Source of the DNA: Atrichornis clamosus | Taxonomy: Eukaryota > Chordata > Aves > Passeriformes > Menuridae | DNA length: 64,000 nt | NCBI GenBank assembly: GCA_013400975.1 | Contig: WBMZ01010246.1 | Span: forward strand, 62,001-126,000 | Direction of reading: 5' to 3' | Part shown: positions 1 through 14,319 of the stretch, one piece after another | Layout of the letters: every line of letters begins with the position of its first letter | How positions within the stretch are numbered: position 1 is the stretch's first letter | Position numbers and translations under genes: made by a program | The notes under the pieces: model-generated | What the model was told of the DNA's origin: nothing | Databases searched by the model: none | What the model saw: only the letters and a program-made list of their open reading frames with translations

Positions 1-2409
1 CAGACAACTTAATTTTCTACAGTTTCAACCCACATTGTTATTTTTTAAAACATGGCAAGTAAACTATTAGTAGATGCAAAAAGAAGCTGTAAACAGCAGA
101 AAGTAATTTACATCACACAAAAAAATTACTCAAAACCTTTTGAAGCTAAACCTGAGAGTTAAACTGGGCATCACTTAAACCAAGTGTCTTAAGTTGCAGC
201 TACAGCATCATTTTAAGAATATCTACCTCCACAAGTAAGGCCCCTGATGCACCATTCATGCTCCTGCCACTAAACACAGGACAAAGATTTCCCATCTTCA
301 AAAAATGTATTTTCACATCTTTATTCCTCAGATTCCACCTTGCTAACTGAAAATTTTAAAAAATAGTTTTGAGTTAATGGAGAAAGAGAAAGAAACAATA
401 ATATTCCCACAGCTGTGGTGACATAAAGATATTGGTACAGTAGGAAACTCATTTTGTCACTGTATTGCACTGTGTAAATAGGAAACATAATTAATAAGGA
501 CAGGCATGTTAATTTTGGTTCCTTTCAAAACCTGCAGGCAAGGGGAGGAAAAAGGGGAATGACAATATTTGGCAACGGCAAGAAAAACAGTTGCAAATGA
601 GACTTTTTCAACTCTCTTAACCAGCTTTAGTAATAACTGAGAACAAAAATAAACTTATAAACACTTTCATACCCTTTGGAGTGCTCAATTTAAATAGCAT
701 ATTTAATCTAAGTCATATGTACCATTATAACAATGCTCTTTTTGCCCTCAATATGAATTAAGAATATAAAATATGTATGTGAAATAGTAGCCCATGCTGG
801 AATGTCTCCAGAATGAAGTTCTCAACAGGAGGTTTTTTTCCTTTTTTTGTTTTATTTTTTTTTCTGTTTTTTAATTTTTTACTTCAAGCCGCAATGACAT
901 TCAAAACTAGGTCAAGCTTACAACATCCAACAAAAGTAAAAGGATCTGCAGTTTCTTGGATTCATTTTTTTTAAAGTATCTTCCTTTAAAATTTTCCATT
1001 AAAAGGTTTTCCATTTCCTTTGTGAAAAGGACAAATACAGATTTCTCTACTTCCTTTGAAACAAGCATCCACAAAAATAAGGTAACTACTAAAACACAGC
1101 TTTCTTCCCATCCTTGGGAGGCATTACTGCTCTGAAATTACATCTACTATAAAATAAAGTCACTCAAACTACATGTAATCTAGAGAATAACCCACTGAGC
1201 AAAACAGAATTTCTAGGAAATTAAGAGCAACCAAATATACAATTTTTAGGAATAAATGCGTAAAAATACACATGACTCTGGTTTGCTCTACATACAATTA
1301 GAAGGGACATACACAGCAACCTGGCATTGTCAGCAGCTGCCTCTTCATGTGCATTTATCACTTTCTGCATTCTAACACATGCCAAAGTCAACTTTTATTA
1401 TTTTTTTAAGAACAAAACATTTAGAAAATTAAGGGAAGGAGGCACTGCCTTCCCCTCAGAGGTCTGTCTCCCACGCGCTGGATGTGCTTCACCCTGCCCA
1501 TTTCCCCATCTGAGAGGCAAATCCTCTGCCCCCGGACTGCAGCACAGACGATGGGACACATCTCCTGCCAGCAAGTCAGGGGACCTGTCAGTTCAGTTTC
1601 CAACAAACCCTCAGCAGCCACTCCTTCCTCCACCCCCACTCAAATACTGGGGAGTCAACACAGTGCTTCCCAATCACTCCAACCTTTATTAGAAGTCACA
1701 TTTTCACCTTGCTGTGTAGTGCTCATCATCATCCTTGCAAAAACCTGCTTGCTGCTACTTATGACTCGCAGATTCCCTGCATTACAGCTTCCGGTGAAAA
1801 AGTGATTTAGCTAACTAAAAGCACATTTACTAAGACAAACTCTAAACAAGCGTAAATTTGAAATTTAAATTCCATCTCTCTGATAAAACGCTGCAGCCAG
1901 ATCAAAGAAATCAAAGCAGCTGGGTTGCTGCAACGCATGAAAAACACCAACTCCAGCTGCTAGAGCTGCGGAAGTGAAGAGCTGGGATGCTTGGGAGAGG
2001 GACTGACAGCACCAAGGAGAACTGAAACCTGACAAAAAGGAGACCTGTAATCCCCCAAGAAGCCACCTTCAGCCTCTGACATGGATACCAGAAGGATCTC
2101 AATACACTGAGGGCACGGAGCTAAGGAAATACAGGATCAGGAGCCTGGGTAGAGGAAACTCAGTGATGAACTCAATTTTCAGTTAAGTTTATGATAAATG
2201 AACCAAAGAAGATCCCTTTGGTTGTGTTGGTAACAGGGCAAAGTAAATATTAACAGTGATTAATAAATAAATGCCAGTCTACTAAACTAATGGCCAATGC
2301 TGAATACCCAGGAGTGGCTCTGGATCCACACAGCACCAGTGACAACCAGTGGTACAGCAAAAACCTGGAAACAGCCAACAAAGGATTAAGAGAAAATCTC
2401 AATATAACA
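1..2409. other. AT-rich non-coding stretch, no gene seen
   Basis: I see no convincing exon, RNA gene or mobile element here. There are many short A and T runs, such as the T-rich stretch near 830-890. Reading frames are short, lie on both strands and look like chance. On the minus strand AATAAA motifs occur near 320 and 850. If a minus-strand gene runs leftward from the CpG island at 22 kb, this could be its intron or 3' UTR, but nothing decides that. Confidence 0.5.
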
Positions 2410-2419
2410 TCTTGCAACA

Positions 2420-2620
2420 GTTTTGGCTGGAAAGGAGAACAAGATCATCTGGTCCAACCCAAACTCCTTCTCAAAAGAGGGCTCCAAAATGCAATTTGTA
2501 CACTACTAATTTCTAATGATTTGGGAAATGTATGTACTGGTCCAGAAGTCCAGGGAATGCCGTGAAGCTCCAGTATCACCAGTGACAGAACAATGCTGCA
2601 ACATAAGTAACTAGAAGACC
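2420..2620 (-). mobile_element. Decayed CR1 LINE 3'-end fragment
   Basis: The plus strand at about 2428-2460 reads like the reverse complement of a CR1 3' UTR: a GGCTGGAAAGGAG-type start followed by AGATCATCTGGTCCAACCC. That is the usual CR1 order (TTGGAAGGGACC, then ATCATCTAGTTCCAACCC). Beyond this core the match fades, so the right boundary is uncertain. The terminal octamer repeats are missing. This is an old copy inserted in minus orientation. Confidence 0.5.
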
Positions 2621-2640
2621 AAATCCAAGTTGACGTCAAG

Positions 2641-5600
2641 ATTTATTAACGGCTAGTGATCAAAACAGCCAAGAGATGTGAAGCCATTTACAATGACTAA
2701 ATAAATAAGTGTGGATTCCTTGAGGCACTTGGGAAGTGCTGGTCTTAACAGGATGAAGAAGGTGCCAAACTCCTGGTACACCACCACGAGATCTAGTTGG
2801 ATCAAGACAAAAACAGATTTGCAAATAGACCTAATAAATGAAATTACGAGTTGGACTAAAAAGAAATACTCGATTCCTCTACAGGGCTTGACATCTACAC
2901 CCTCAAAAATAAGCCAAAAAAGCTAACCAAAGAAAATGCCTGTTGACTTAACAGTACTTGTCTTGAGCTGTGTACTCCTGGCATTAAAAGAGGTGGCACT
3001 GCACCATGAAGAGCCTGTATCAGTTTTTCTTTTCTCTAGGTGGTCTACCATGAGTTAAAATGAAAATCAAAATTCATGTTGAGGGACCAGGGGACCAGCA
3101 CTGCTGAAGCTGCTGGGTGAGTGCGAAGGGTTAGCACGGGGCCAGGTGGGAAGGCAGTCAACTGGAGTTCCCAAATTCAAACAGTGATTTCCAAAGAGTG
3201 GGTCGACATCCAAGACAACCCTGGTTCAAAGGGTCCCATCAGACTGTTTCCACTGTGAGTGGGTGGGTATTCAGTGCCTCGGTGCCCTCCTGCAGCCTGA
3301 TGGACCAGCAGGAGACTCCTGCCACCGCCAGCTGAAAAGCCTTTCATAATAGGACAACCTTCTGTCAGAATCCTTTTGGGACAATGACACATAATCACCT
3401 AAATTATGAATAAGAGAGGCAATGCCTTCTTTCTGGAAAAGCACCAAAACTGAGGGGAAAAGTCTCATGAAAATATTTCTAATAGATCTCTGAAAAATTG
3501 TCTACAGCTTATCAGTGAACACATCTTGGCATGAAGAATGTACAACTCCTAGAGTATTTGATATCTTGATATAATTTACATAGATCTAAATGTGATGCAA
3601 ATGTAGATAATATGAATTTACAGAAAACCAAACTTTTATTAGAAGGGTACAGAACCAAATTAAAAGGGAACAACGGTTATAATGTATAGTTGCTCTTCCC
3701 ATGCCCCTTGTCGGGGTTTTCCTGATTCGTGGTAAAAGTATAAAGCAACACACATACTTTATTCACCAAAATATATTGCTGATAAATCTGCAGTGACTTT
3801 CCATGGCAGTTCCACAACTCCTGAAATCACTAGGAGTTTTAACTAATATTTCCTCTCACTGCAACCTGGTTTGCTTAAAAAAATTACATTACAGTTACAC
3901 AATGCTTCTTTAAGCCATGAAACCCAGGCAAAAATCTGTTTATTGGTATCCAAATCCCCATATAAAATGAAAATGTTCAGTATTTCCTTGCAACTGGCCC
4001 CACAATTTACAAGCCCACACCACTACATAAATATATGACAAGATATTTACTGCAACTCATCCAAAGTTTCCTACTGTTGATTCCGTATCTGCGTCCCATA
4101 GTCCTGCTGAACATTTACATAAGACGATTGCTTTTAATCTCTCTGTATTTGCTTTAGATGTGCCCTGACAACCACTTAGAAAAGTGGTATTTTCCTGACA
4201 AAATGAATCATTTGTCTTCTACCATTAAGTTGCAGATCTTTGTTACCAAAATAGAAAGGCTAGAACATGCCCTAGGAAGTCTCTTTCTCTGCTTTGAAAT
4301 TATAGGGAGCAGATACACTCGATTTTAAAATCTTGTGATAAAAAAAAATTAAAATTAAAAAAAAGTGGCACAATTTCCTGAAGCATGAGCTCATAATGGG
4401 AACAACATACTGTGACAAGTGGATTGCAAGAGGAAAAATACAGCGTGGAATTGCACAGTTCCTTTCTAAGTGAAAGTATTGACACCATGTTCTGCTGAGA
4501 AAACCTTTTGTGCCTCTGATTTAATGATAAATTTCATGTGACTTTTCTTGGTTGGAGGAATGGAACAGAAACAAAACCAAAACACTGTCCTGATGTGTTA
4601 GCATAAAACATCTCCTTTAAGAAATAAACTTCATGTCTTTGATTGTTACATAAAGTTCTATTTTTGGCCTGAACAAGAGGGAGAAAAAGAACAAGAAAAT
4701 AACCACAATTATTCTCAAACCAAGAATCCATTAGAGGTCTAACAACATGAAGGAGAAATCCTTTTTAAGGAAGAATAGACTTCGATTTCCAGCCCTATGT
4801 TCCAGTTTCCACCACCTCTGCTTGGCAAACTGGTCAGCGCTAAACTCCCCCGCATCCTATGAATCCACAACAGTCTCACCCTCCTCAAACTTGTGTCCTT
4901 CACAGTATTAACCACTTCTGATTTTTCCAGCTTTGACCTTCCCAAGGCTGTCACTTCCTATCGTTATTTTCTGACATCCCTCCCTTCCCAGAAATGAGTC
5001 CTTCTCCTCCAACATCCACCCAAGTTCAGACGCTGCAGTCCTGCTCTTTCCTCTGCCCGTCCTGTTCCTTGATCTGAGCAAACTCCATCACTCCTATGCT
5101 GACAGCTCACATTCTGTGCTGCACCAAGACTAAACTATTATTAAATTTTGCCAAGGTGCAGAACATGCATTCAGTAAGACCAAAGGAGAAGCATCACTTT
5201 GCTCTCTGTCCTCCCCGGAGACCTCAGCTGTCTCCAGTTTTTCCTCTCAGCAGATAATGCCACCAGGCCGCTGCTTCACGGCGGAGCAACATCAGAAATT
5301 TATCCTCATTCTTGCTGAGCGTTTTTGGACAGATCTAAGTTGCGCTGTTTCTACTCTGCAATTCAAAAAACTGATGAGGAACACCATCTTCTTATGACAT
5401 TGAAGTCATTTTCTGTACATTTTCCCAACATCCTTTTGACAACCACATCCCTCAACAAGCCTTTGTCAAATACTGTTACTTGGCTGTTTTCTTCCCTTAT
5501 TCTTTTCATCATCTCTCTCTTTAAGCCCCTGCATTTAACTGGTTTTGGCAACTCAGGCACAACCCAAGGGGGTTTCTTCCCCATTTGCATGCAAAAGATG

Positions 5601-8600
5601 TAATTACAGTCGCTTACCTACATTTTCTGTCCACTAAGGCTACACACCACCATTTCCCAGCTCACTGCATTCGCCTTCAAAATTTTTGGCATTTGTAGAC
5701 AGCATTATTCCTATGTACATCATCTCTTTTCCTCTTGACAAAGTATCTCCCACCAATGCATCTTTGTTATAATACCACAAATCATAATTATTAGTCAACA
5801 GCATAAATGTCCACCAGGTGACAAATGCAACTCTGGGGTTTTTCCTTTGCTGAAAAGCCATTTGGTTTAGAGCGGTTTCCACTCCAGGCTATTTCATCTG
5901 CAAGTTGAAATACAGAGCGACCTCTCCATATGGCACTTTCAACATATGGAAAAAAGATACAGATGCACAAATGTTTTGTCTAAAGCACAGAGAAATTGCA
6001 AAGCATCCTTCAGTCCCGATTTATCGTCTTTGTACTGATACCATAATTTAGAAAAATTAAAATGTTCCCAAGTTTATGTTTTATTATAACTAACATTTCT
6101 AAAGCACTTTTTCAGATGCTCTTTTTGAAAGAATGGACAATATAGGTCTTCAATAGTAAGCAAAAGGTCTTTTATGAAGAAAAATACCAGTAACTGATGT
6201 CTATCAGAGAATCAAATGTGCCCCTGTGTGGGCTGTACACTTGTTCTCAGAACAGACCTGCTGATGACTGAGCTACTGCTTTCAGAGAAATTAATTTTTT
6301 CTTCAGAAAATTGGGTTGGTTTTTTCAGCAATAATCCCAAAATATTTCAAATCATCTGAATGAAATCTCAAGTTTTTTAACCAAAATAACAGGGGCATGA
6401 CCACAGGAAGAATCATCTTTTTATTTTCACGAAAAGAACAAAGGTTCAATACCAGAAAGTGCAACCCATATGGAGAAATGGCAGGATGAAGTTTACTAAT
6501 ATGTCCTAAAATCTGAAACATAGAATTGATCTAAAAGAAAAACCCAACCCCTCAGATGCTTCTACCTGACCCCCTGAATTCAAGAGCTTAAATCACGAGG
6601 TGTACGCAGCCAGCTACTCTGCAATTTTACCACAAGCACTTTTACAGACCTAAAAGCATGAATTTCCTGTTTTTATGGAGGCATACAGACAAGATGATCT
6701 TCCCAAGGTGTTGCACTCCCACTCTGCATCAGGGAACGCCCATCCCATACACTGCCTTTCCTCTGCAAGAGCAACATCCACCCCCTCAACCAACCCCTCT
6801 CCAGCAAGGGATGCAGGTCAGTGGTCTCAAACACCCAGCCCTGAAAGGTCTCAACTGGATGAAGTGACTCTTTATGGGCCTCTGCTGCAGCAACCAGGAC
6901 ACGCTGCTCCCACCAAATGAATTTCCAAAGTGGCCAAGTTGAGTCTGTCACAGGGACATAAAAAGCTCCTGTTCAGGCATTTCCTTTTCAACAAGATAAA
7001 AGCTTTTCTTGCAGGACCTGGTGACAACATAAGCAGGTGATGTTGGACATGTGTAATCCAAGCACAGAGGCTGTTGGGAGTATTAATCCAAGGGGCTCCG
7101 TGTGCTCAAGAGCAGATGGTGCACTAGAACTTGGAAAGAACCATCAGGGCTTTAGGAGCATCCAAAAACATGGCACCAGCCCCTGATCAGGATGCAGCAC
7201 AGCTCTTTCATAGCAACCTGGCTTCATCAGGAAAAGAAAAGCAAATAAAATTAAACTTTGCAGAAAGCAGGCTCTGCAGAAAGTCCTTCCATCTTCTATG
7301 ACAGCAATGTCACTACATTAGTTTGGAGAAGTTTCTCTGCAGCAGCATCTTCACACTGTAGCTTGCTGCATGTGCTATCTCCTTCTCCTTATCTCCAGAT
7401 GTTAACATTGAGTCAGTCTCTCAGCAGAAATGCACAGATTGCTGTCCTGGGACCACGTGCATCACATCCCATACAACCCTCACTGATGCTCTGTGACCAC
7501 CAGCCAGAGGAGACAAAGCACTGCAGGGTAACAGAAACTGGAGGTGCGTGTGGGACACAAGAAATGCTCCTTAGTAATACACTCAGCATATTTGACAGAA
7601 GAAAATGACGGCCCATTATGACCCCTGGTCAGGGTACTTTGCTGTTTGTTTCCCCACAATAGTTTTCAAAGGGTTGATCCATCCTTTCCCCAGCTACTCT
7701 CACAAATACATCCTGTCCCATACTAAATTCAGTGTACTTAAGATGTGCTGCACTTCATCCACTAGAGCATCCAATAGAGCATCCATCTGCTCTATTCCCA
7801 CTTTGATCCAGCTCCCACCTGGCTGGCACGGCCTAAAATCTTACGGCAGAAGATGGGCATGGCAACCTGGGGCTCAGCTGGGAGCTCTCCACTGAGAGCC
7901 TGCCAACATTTCCTTGAATCCACTCTTCCCACTATGCTCTCCCATACCCACAGCAATTGTGAAATCACTATTAATTATGCTCTTTTGCCTGACTCACTTA
8001 TCTCAGAACTGCAGTATCTGGGATGGGATAAAAACAGAAAAAAAAGAGGAGGGAAGCTGCTCATTTTGCTTCCTGGACAACTCCTTTTAGAAAAGCCAAC
8101 TCTGTTTTGATTTTCTCCACTATTTTTTCCTCTTTCTTTCCTTTCTTCTTCAACTTCTCTTCTGTATCTTCCTTTTGTTTCTCTCTGCAAGAAGAGGAAT
8201 CGGGTTAGGAAAAAGGAACGATGGAGAACGCTGATCTAAATTGCTTCACATCTTCAAAAATGTGGAGAGAAAATGATGGGGCGTGGGAAGGGAATGAAGC
8301 CCTGTGGGTTTTCTTTTCCAGATGACTTTCTTTCCTTCTGGCTCATGACTGAAGGAGATATGAGAGAATAAGAACTGCTGGAGATTTTGGCAAATATTGA
8401 AAAAGGAGAACATGCAACTACAATTATTTGGAGAATAAGAAGCAAATGCTAAAGAAAAATAAATCCCACAGACTGTGGTTTCTTTCCAGAGGGAGAAGGC
8501 TTTGTTCAGTCTGAATTAAATGTGTTTATTTTTCACATTACTTCAAGCATGGATTTCATATAAAATTCACAAATACCTATGTCAAATACAGTGAGGAACA

Positions 8601-11600
8601 CCAGCTTAGAGGCATCAGAAGGCTTTTTTTTTATTGTAAGAGAGAAGACACACGGTTCTGTTTCCTGAAGGATGACAAGGAACCAGAAAGGAATAAAACC
8701 ACAACCTTAATATTGTAACTCACAGTGTTAACATGTTCTTGCCTACACATTCAGAGGCACCACCATGCACTTTTTGTTTACACTGATTTCTGCAAGGGAA
8801 ATAGATTAAAACTGATCCCAGCGTTGTGCACTGCTGTCTGGAACAAGGTTAATTTCTGTTTCGGAAGAAAGGACCCCATGATAAAAACAGAGTACACGAA
8901 CACGCCTGGGTTTGTTCCCACAGAACGGGAGCTGTTTTCCGGGTACCGGAGCAGAAGGCACCGTGCTGCAGCTGCCCACAGGGATCCACGTTTCCCTCTA
9001 AAATGGCTCACACGTCCTTCCTCATCACCCCTGCACAAACCAACACGGCCGAGGGAACTCCAAACCCTCCAACAATGAACGCAAGCACAGAGAGCGAGTA
9101 TTTATTTAAACATAAGCTGTTCCTGAGACAGCCTTTCATGATTTTGTTTTCTTGCTTGTGACCTTTGGGAAGGAAGGACGCATTCAAAACCTCGGTCACT
9201 GTTTGTTTGCAGAGGTGATACCATCCATGCAATAAACCTAGTACATGCACCTGATTATTTGCCTTCACCAATCAAATGCATCAGAGACAACAATTTGTTT
9301 GTTTTTAACTAATTTAAAATGGACCTATCTTTCACCAGGAGTTTTCCATAGGAACAGGGTTTGCACTTTGTGGCATTTTCAGAAAGACCTAAGAAATAAT
9401 ATAAAATAACAACTATTTCTGCCTCCTGCCAGGCTTGTTGGAGTATTTTAAAACAGCTTTACTAAAATAAACCAACTTTTTTTCCTGAACAGATTTGCCA
9501 CCAGGGAACCAAATCCTATCCTTATAAGGCTACAACAAAACAAAAGTCCCGAAAAAAGTACCAAATCTAGTCCATTTTTTAACCCAGGAAACGTGACTAT
9601 TAAGATACAACTAAGTTTAAAAGCAGTTTCTTCAGGATTAGCAATAGTCAGATGCTTAAGAAAATAAATCTTCCCAATGATCACCTTCTGGTCCTTGACT
9701 CCAAATCATTCCTCTCCATCTACTGAGATCTTAACCTATCAGAGCTACAGAGCTAAAGCAAAGATTTTAAATCTACAGCCAGTATTCAGGCTTCACCCCC
9801 TGAAATATTTTATACACACAGACATGGTTACTTTTACCATTAAAGAATTCTAACTGTTATGGCAAGGCAGAAATTGTTTAAACAGCTTTGCCTACAAGAA
9901 CTGATCCTGCATCTGTATTAAAAACCCCAATATACACAAAAAGAAAGGAAAACCTCTTAGCATTAAACACTGAAGGAACATCCAACAATGGGCTCTAAAA
10001 GAGTTTACAAGAATCCAAAATAATGCCTGTGCTAAGCTAACACGGAAATCAAACTATTTGGGAAGAAAAAAATCAATGTTAAGATTAATGTTTAGGTTCT
10101 CTTCAAGGCAGGACAAAATGCAGGAGAAAAAGGCTGAAAAGCCAAGTGTTTTCTTTTCCATTTTACCAAATTTCTGCTGTGGACCTTATTCTATTTAAGA
10201 AGTTGTGTGAGAAGCAAATTCCTCCAAAGCTGAGCTGAAGCTCACCCAAGGTTAACTGAACACCAAACACAGACCACTTCCTTTGGGTGCTTTGTATAAA
10301 AACAAAATACTACCAAAAGACACAGCAACAAATGATGCTGCTACAGCGGCTTGGACGAGCAGTTACATTTCTGATATCTGCAGCGTTCAAAGTCTGTGTG
10401 AGTAAACTTTAAAAGCATCTTGAGAGAAAAAGTTATTTTCATCCTCTTTTTCATTACCCGACACTAGGAGTCGAGTCTAAAAGATGTAACTGTAGCAGAT
10501 ACAAAAGCAGCGGCACACCAGTGAGCACTTCATTAATTAAAAGCCAGAAAAGGAAGTTTGCTAAACGAAGCAAATGTTCTTATCACTCCTATCTATATTC
10601 ATTAAAACTGACAGGAAACCAAATATCACCATCTGTCTACTTGCAATAAAGACACTAAAAACAGCTCCGGGGTAGAAGAATAATATAAAGTATAAAACTG
10701 CAGTTTTTCAAGTTTCAGTTTTAAATGGACAAGAGAAAAACTGATGTCAGACAAGGGAGAATGAAGGATGACAAGGAGCTGGTACATGAGACTGAAAAAA
10801 GAAATTACATGCTTTAGAATATAAATCAAAGCCCCTTTGAAATCTCAGAAAACAAACAACAAACCCAAGTTTGCACCATGTTTTTCATTCAGATCAACAG
10901 GTCTGGAAAAAGCCAAGTGTTGCAAAGGCAGCTCATTTGCCTATTTAGAAATAACTGCTACCAAAAACATTCAGAAAATTGTATTATGCAACATAAACTG
11001 TGAATTTTTAATGGTCAAGCTAGTCTCAGGAAACACTTGTGCTTTATTATGTCCTGATGTACTCTCTTCAGATTTACAAGAGATCATTTTTTAAATTATT
11101 CCTATATTTGGATTTTGCTTACAAATCAGCAACTTGGTATAAAATTCAGTAAGATTTGATGAAAGGAAAAGGATGGCAGAGGTACTAACTTAGCTATGAA
11201 AAAAATACCAGGGCTCCCACCAGCAGTTGCGGAGGTCAACCGAAGGTCACTGATTTAAGGTACTGTCCAGCATTTGTACAACTCCTACCTTCTGGTAATC
11301 ACCCCTTTTTTTTTTGCAGTGCAGGAGAGAGGAAAGAAAAAACAAATAGATGGTAATAAGATATTTAACGACAGAAATGAAAACAAACTACTGCTCACAC
11401 TCTCAAGAGCACAGCTCCCTGTCGTTAATTCTGCACCATTCCCCAGCTGCATTTTGCATAGCAATGAAAAGCTTCCCGTTCCTCTCAGTGCTGCATAAAA
11501 CACTAGCTCCGTAGTCACCGCTTTTAAGACTAAATAAGGTTAAAGTAATTTAAGGCTGAGATTAACAGAAAAAAGAAAATTCATTGTTAGAAGTCTCCCA

Positions 11601-12766
11601 GCCCCCCACGGTGCCGAGGATACCGGAGCACATATGGTATGGAACAGATCCTGGGATAGCCACAGGAAGCACAAATGGGGTTAGGAGAGGAGGAGCAAGG
11701 GAGTTCACGACTAAATCGAAGCCTTATTGATTTTTATTATTATGCTCCTCTAGAATGGTACTTTCTTTCTTTTTTTTGTAGTTTAATTTTCTGTCCTAAG
11801 AACAATAATTCATACCATGAAAAAGGCTCTCATTAATATTCTATGAGAATGCTTTTTTAGCCTCAATACAATTACAGCACAGCAATTATTATTCTTCTGT
11901 TAATACTTTAACAATACTAACAGACCTATTAACAGCTCAGCACAAGTATGAGGCATTTGTGAAACAGAAGTGTAGGTCTATTTCTGTTTACTAAAGAAAC
12001 CACAACAAAATTACAGACGTTAAATAAAATCTGAGTGTAAAAAAGTTACTGTAACTGATGTACCATCAGATTCCTGCTTGATTCTGAGGAATCTCCTTTT
12101 AAAAGTCAAGTCCATCTATAAGGATATAGGAGAAGTGAAGGTTGACATTCAAGAGTAAATTCTCTTTAAGGTTAAATATATAACAGAGACACACTCATTT
12201 GTGCATGCCAGTGAAATCACTGGGATGCTTAGAAAGGATTTGGAAGAGCAGGTAGACAAACGTGGAGATATGTAGCAGAAGAGAAAATACAAAACCATCC
12301 ATAAAATACTCCTGTGTGTGCTGTAAAAATGCATCCAGGCTGAGGCTGGAGATGTTTGCTTATTCTAAGGTGGTTACACAGCATCTAAAACACAAAAGAA
12401 ACATTGCTGCGATGGGAGGAAAAAGTCAGTGTTGACATGTTACCTTTATAAACCTTTTAATAAAAAGCTGAATAGTAAGGGCAACAAGCATAACCCAGAT
12501 TATTCGATTGTGGAAAATTTTATTTTATGTAGGCCTTGTTAGAGCTCCTGTTTTCCTACTGAGAGTAGCAACTGTGGAAGTTGCATTTAATTTTATTTGC
12601 TAATAGGAGGCATACAAAGACTCAGGTTCTTCAGGAGCATGGATAATCAGTGCCAAAGGTGAAATTCACTGGCAAAAAGAGAGAACACAATTCACTCCTG
12701 TATTCCTCCTGTCCACAGCTGCCACAGTAACAGGGTATAAATCAAAGCCTCTCCCATAACACGTAC
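2641..12766. other. AT-rich intron-like or intergenic stretch
   Basis: About 10 kb with no feature I can defend. I searched both strands for splice-bounded open segments. A few minus-strand donors were seen, for example GTAAGC at 5612-5617 and GTGAGA near 4867-4872, but none had a convincing acceptor with a matching open frame. Modest GC-rich patches lie near 3070-3320, 6690-6900 and 8930-9070. All have ORFs on both strands and no recognisable domain. If gene B is real, this is probably its intron. Confidence 0.45.
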
Positions 12767-12817
12767 TGGAGAAAACCAGCCCCAGACTCCAGGCTCCTTG
12801 GATTTGAGAATGGCAGG
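12767..12817 (-). CDS. Possible internal or terminal exon of hypothetical gene B (weak)
   Basis: On the minus strand a pyrimidine-containing acceptor ending TTTTCCCAG precedes 51 nt that are open in phase 0. They are followed by GTACGT, a fair donor. The peptide would be PAILKSKEPGVWGWFSP. Phase 0 to phase 0 fits directly after the candidate exon at 13101-13162, with an intron of about 283 nt. If the donor is not used, the frame runs on for 27 more codons to a TGA at about 12683. That tail contains a short hydrophobic stretch (ALIYTLLLWQLW). I recognise no family. A chance open segment is quite possible. Confidence 0.18.
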
Positions 12818-13100
12818 CTGGGAAAAGCCTTCTAGGGAACTTAGAAAGGATGAATTTCTCATAATCCTCTTAAAAAGGTAAATGAAGCTCAATCCTGAAA
12901 TGCACAGTGTTTTCGTCCCTCCCGTTCCCATACTGGTGAAGCTGCTTCTGCACTGCTTTCCTTTAATTATAGGAAACTTTGTTCTAATGTCATACACAAA
13001 CAATACTACTATTATTACTAATTTATGTTTATTACATACGTATATATGAAAATATCAACTTATTAAAGACCAGTATGAATTTTTTTTATCTTGTACCTAC

Positions 13101-13162
13101 CTTGTCTATGAGCTGATAAATCTCCTTTGCCTGGTCTTTACCCACAAATGAAGCTGTCCTTT
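13101..13162 (-). CDS. Candidate coding exon of hypothetical gene B (predicted exon 2)
   Basis: Read on the minus strand, the 62-nt segment lies between an acceptor ending CCTTACAG and a strong donor, AAG followed by GTAGGT. Two leading bases (AA) complete a split codon. Twenty clean codons then read RTASFVGKDQAKEIYQLIDK, so the exon goes from phase 1 to phase 0. The other two frames contain stops. The codon choice and the amphipathic, lysine-rich C-terminal half look coding rather than random. The ATG CAA G ending in the CpG island at 22646 supplies exactly one base of a split codon, giving MQE as the start. The acceptor's pyrimidine tract is only moderate. I do not recognise the protein. 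A chance open segment cannot be excluded. Confidence 0.38.
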
Positions 13163-14319
13163 CTGTAAGGTATCACAAAGCAGCCACTTTTCCTGGTTGT
13201 ACCAAACCCCGGTGTTGCTCATAGAATTATGTAAACTGTTTCAATTCAAGATGATTCTTGCCCTTTTGTACTCAAATGCATCCTCTTCTCTTCATCCTGA
13301 TACACACAATAAACCCCGGCTTTCTCAGGTTTGATTCTAGCTTGCAGTATGACTTATTTTTGGTGAGCAGTTCACTGTAACACCTCCTTATCCACTGCAA
13401 CACCTCCTGGATATCATTCTTGAATTCGCTTTAGACAGTCAATAACAGTTTTCCATACACCTTTGTAAAAGCTCCCTAAAAATCTACTTTAAGAAGTGAA
13501 TGCTGCAGTGACAATATCCCAGTCACAACGCCTTCGTGTCTGTTATTTAAAGTACAGCACCATCACCTCTGCACACCAGTGATGTAAGTAAGGCTTGTCA
13601 TGCTTTTGCTCTAGAGCATTAAAAAACCTGACCCAAAACCAAGTCCATCCTAAGCGTACCTTTTAATCCACACAACAACAAAATAATTTATTACTACTTA
13701 CATTGCTTTAATAGTATTTTTGAGTTGCTATTTAGATGGTCTTAGTAGTAATGACTGCAGCAAGCTGGAACAGGTTCGCCACAAAACAGAATCCAGGGTA
13801 GCACTAAAAATAAAACCTGGGTGTCTTGAAGCCTGGGAAAAATACAGCAATGCTCCAAGGGTGTCAGTACAAACCTGCAAAACAAATTTTCTACACAGAC
13901 AACACTTCTTATTCACCAATTTGAATGGACAGATATTTACAGACAGAATAATTCAGTTTCTACAGGTTTCTTAGACATTCCCATCACTCACATTCCCCTT
14001 TCCCACGGGTTTCTTCTCCAACACTTAATTCATCTGCCCTCTACCATCTTTCTCGCCTTGAACCAGGCTCAGGCCAACAGCTTCTCCAAGTTCTGGTTCT
14101 GCCCTTTCCTTCCCTGTTCCCAAATGATGTGATGCAGGTGCTGGCTAAACCCGCCAGGGCAAGGTGAGCTCCAGTGCAGGAGGGTATCACCTCTTGGGTA
14201 ACAGGCAAACCTTTTCCTGCCATTTCCTTACACTGTGCAGCAATTACAGCCCCTTTTTTTCCTTTTTCCCAGCCCATTATTTCTCTCTCTTTTACATACT
14301 ATCCATTACTTTTCACAGG
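13163..14319. other. Intron-like sequence without a gene
   Basis: AT-rich sequence with no supported feature. A plus-strand GTAAGTAAGG donor-like site occurs at 13586-13595 after a short possible exon beginning near 13560. The segment is too short and its acceptor too weak to call. Confidence 0.45.

Noticed and set aside
4868..4954. Minus-strand open segment (peptide KLEKSEVVNTVKDTSLRR) before a GTGAGA donor
   Set aside because: The reading looks coding-like, but the upstream sequence is purine-rich with no usable acceptor tract.
5616..5730. Minus-strand GTAAGC donor after a partly open segment
   Set aside because: Stops break the frames, and no acceptor leaves an open exon of reasonable length.
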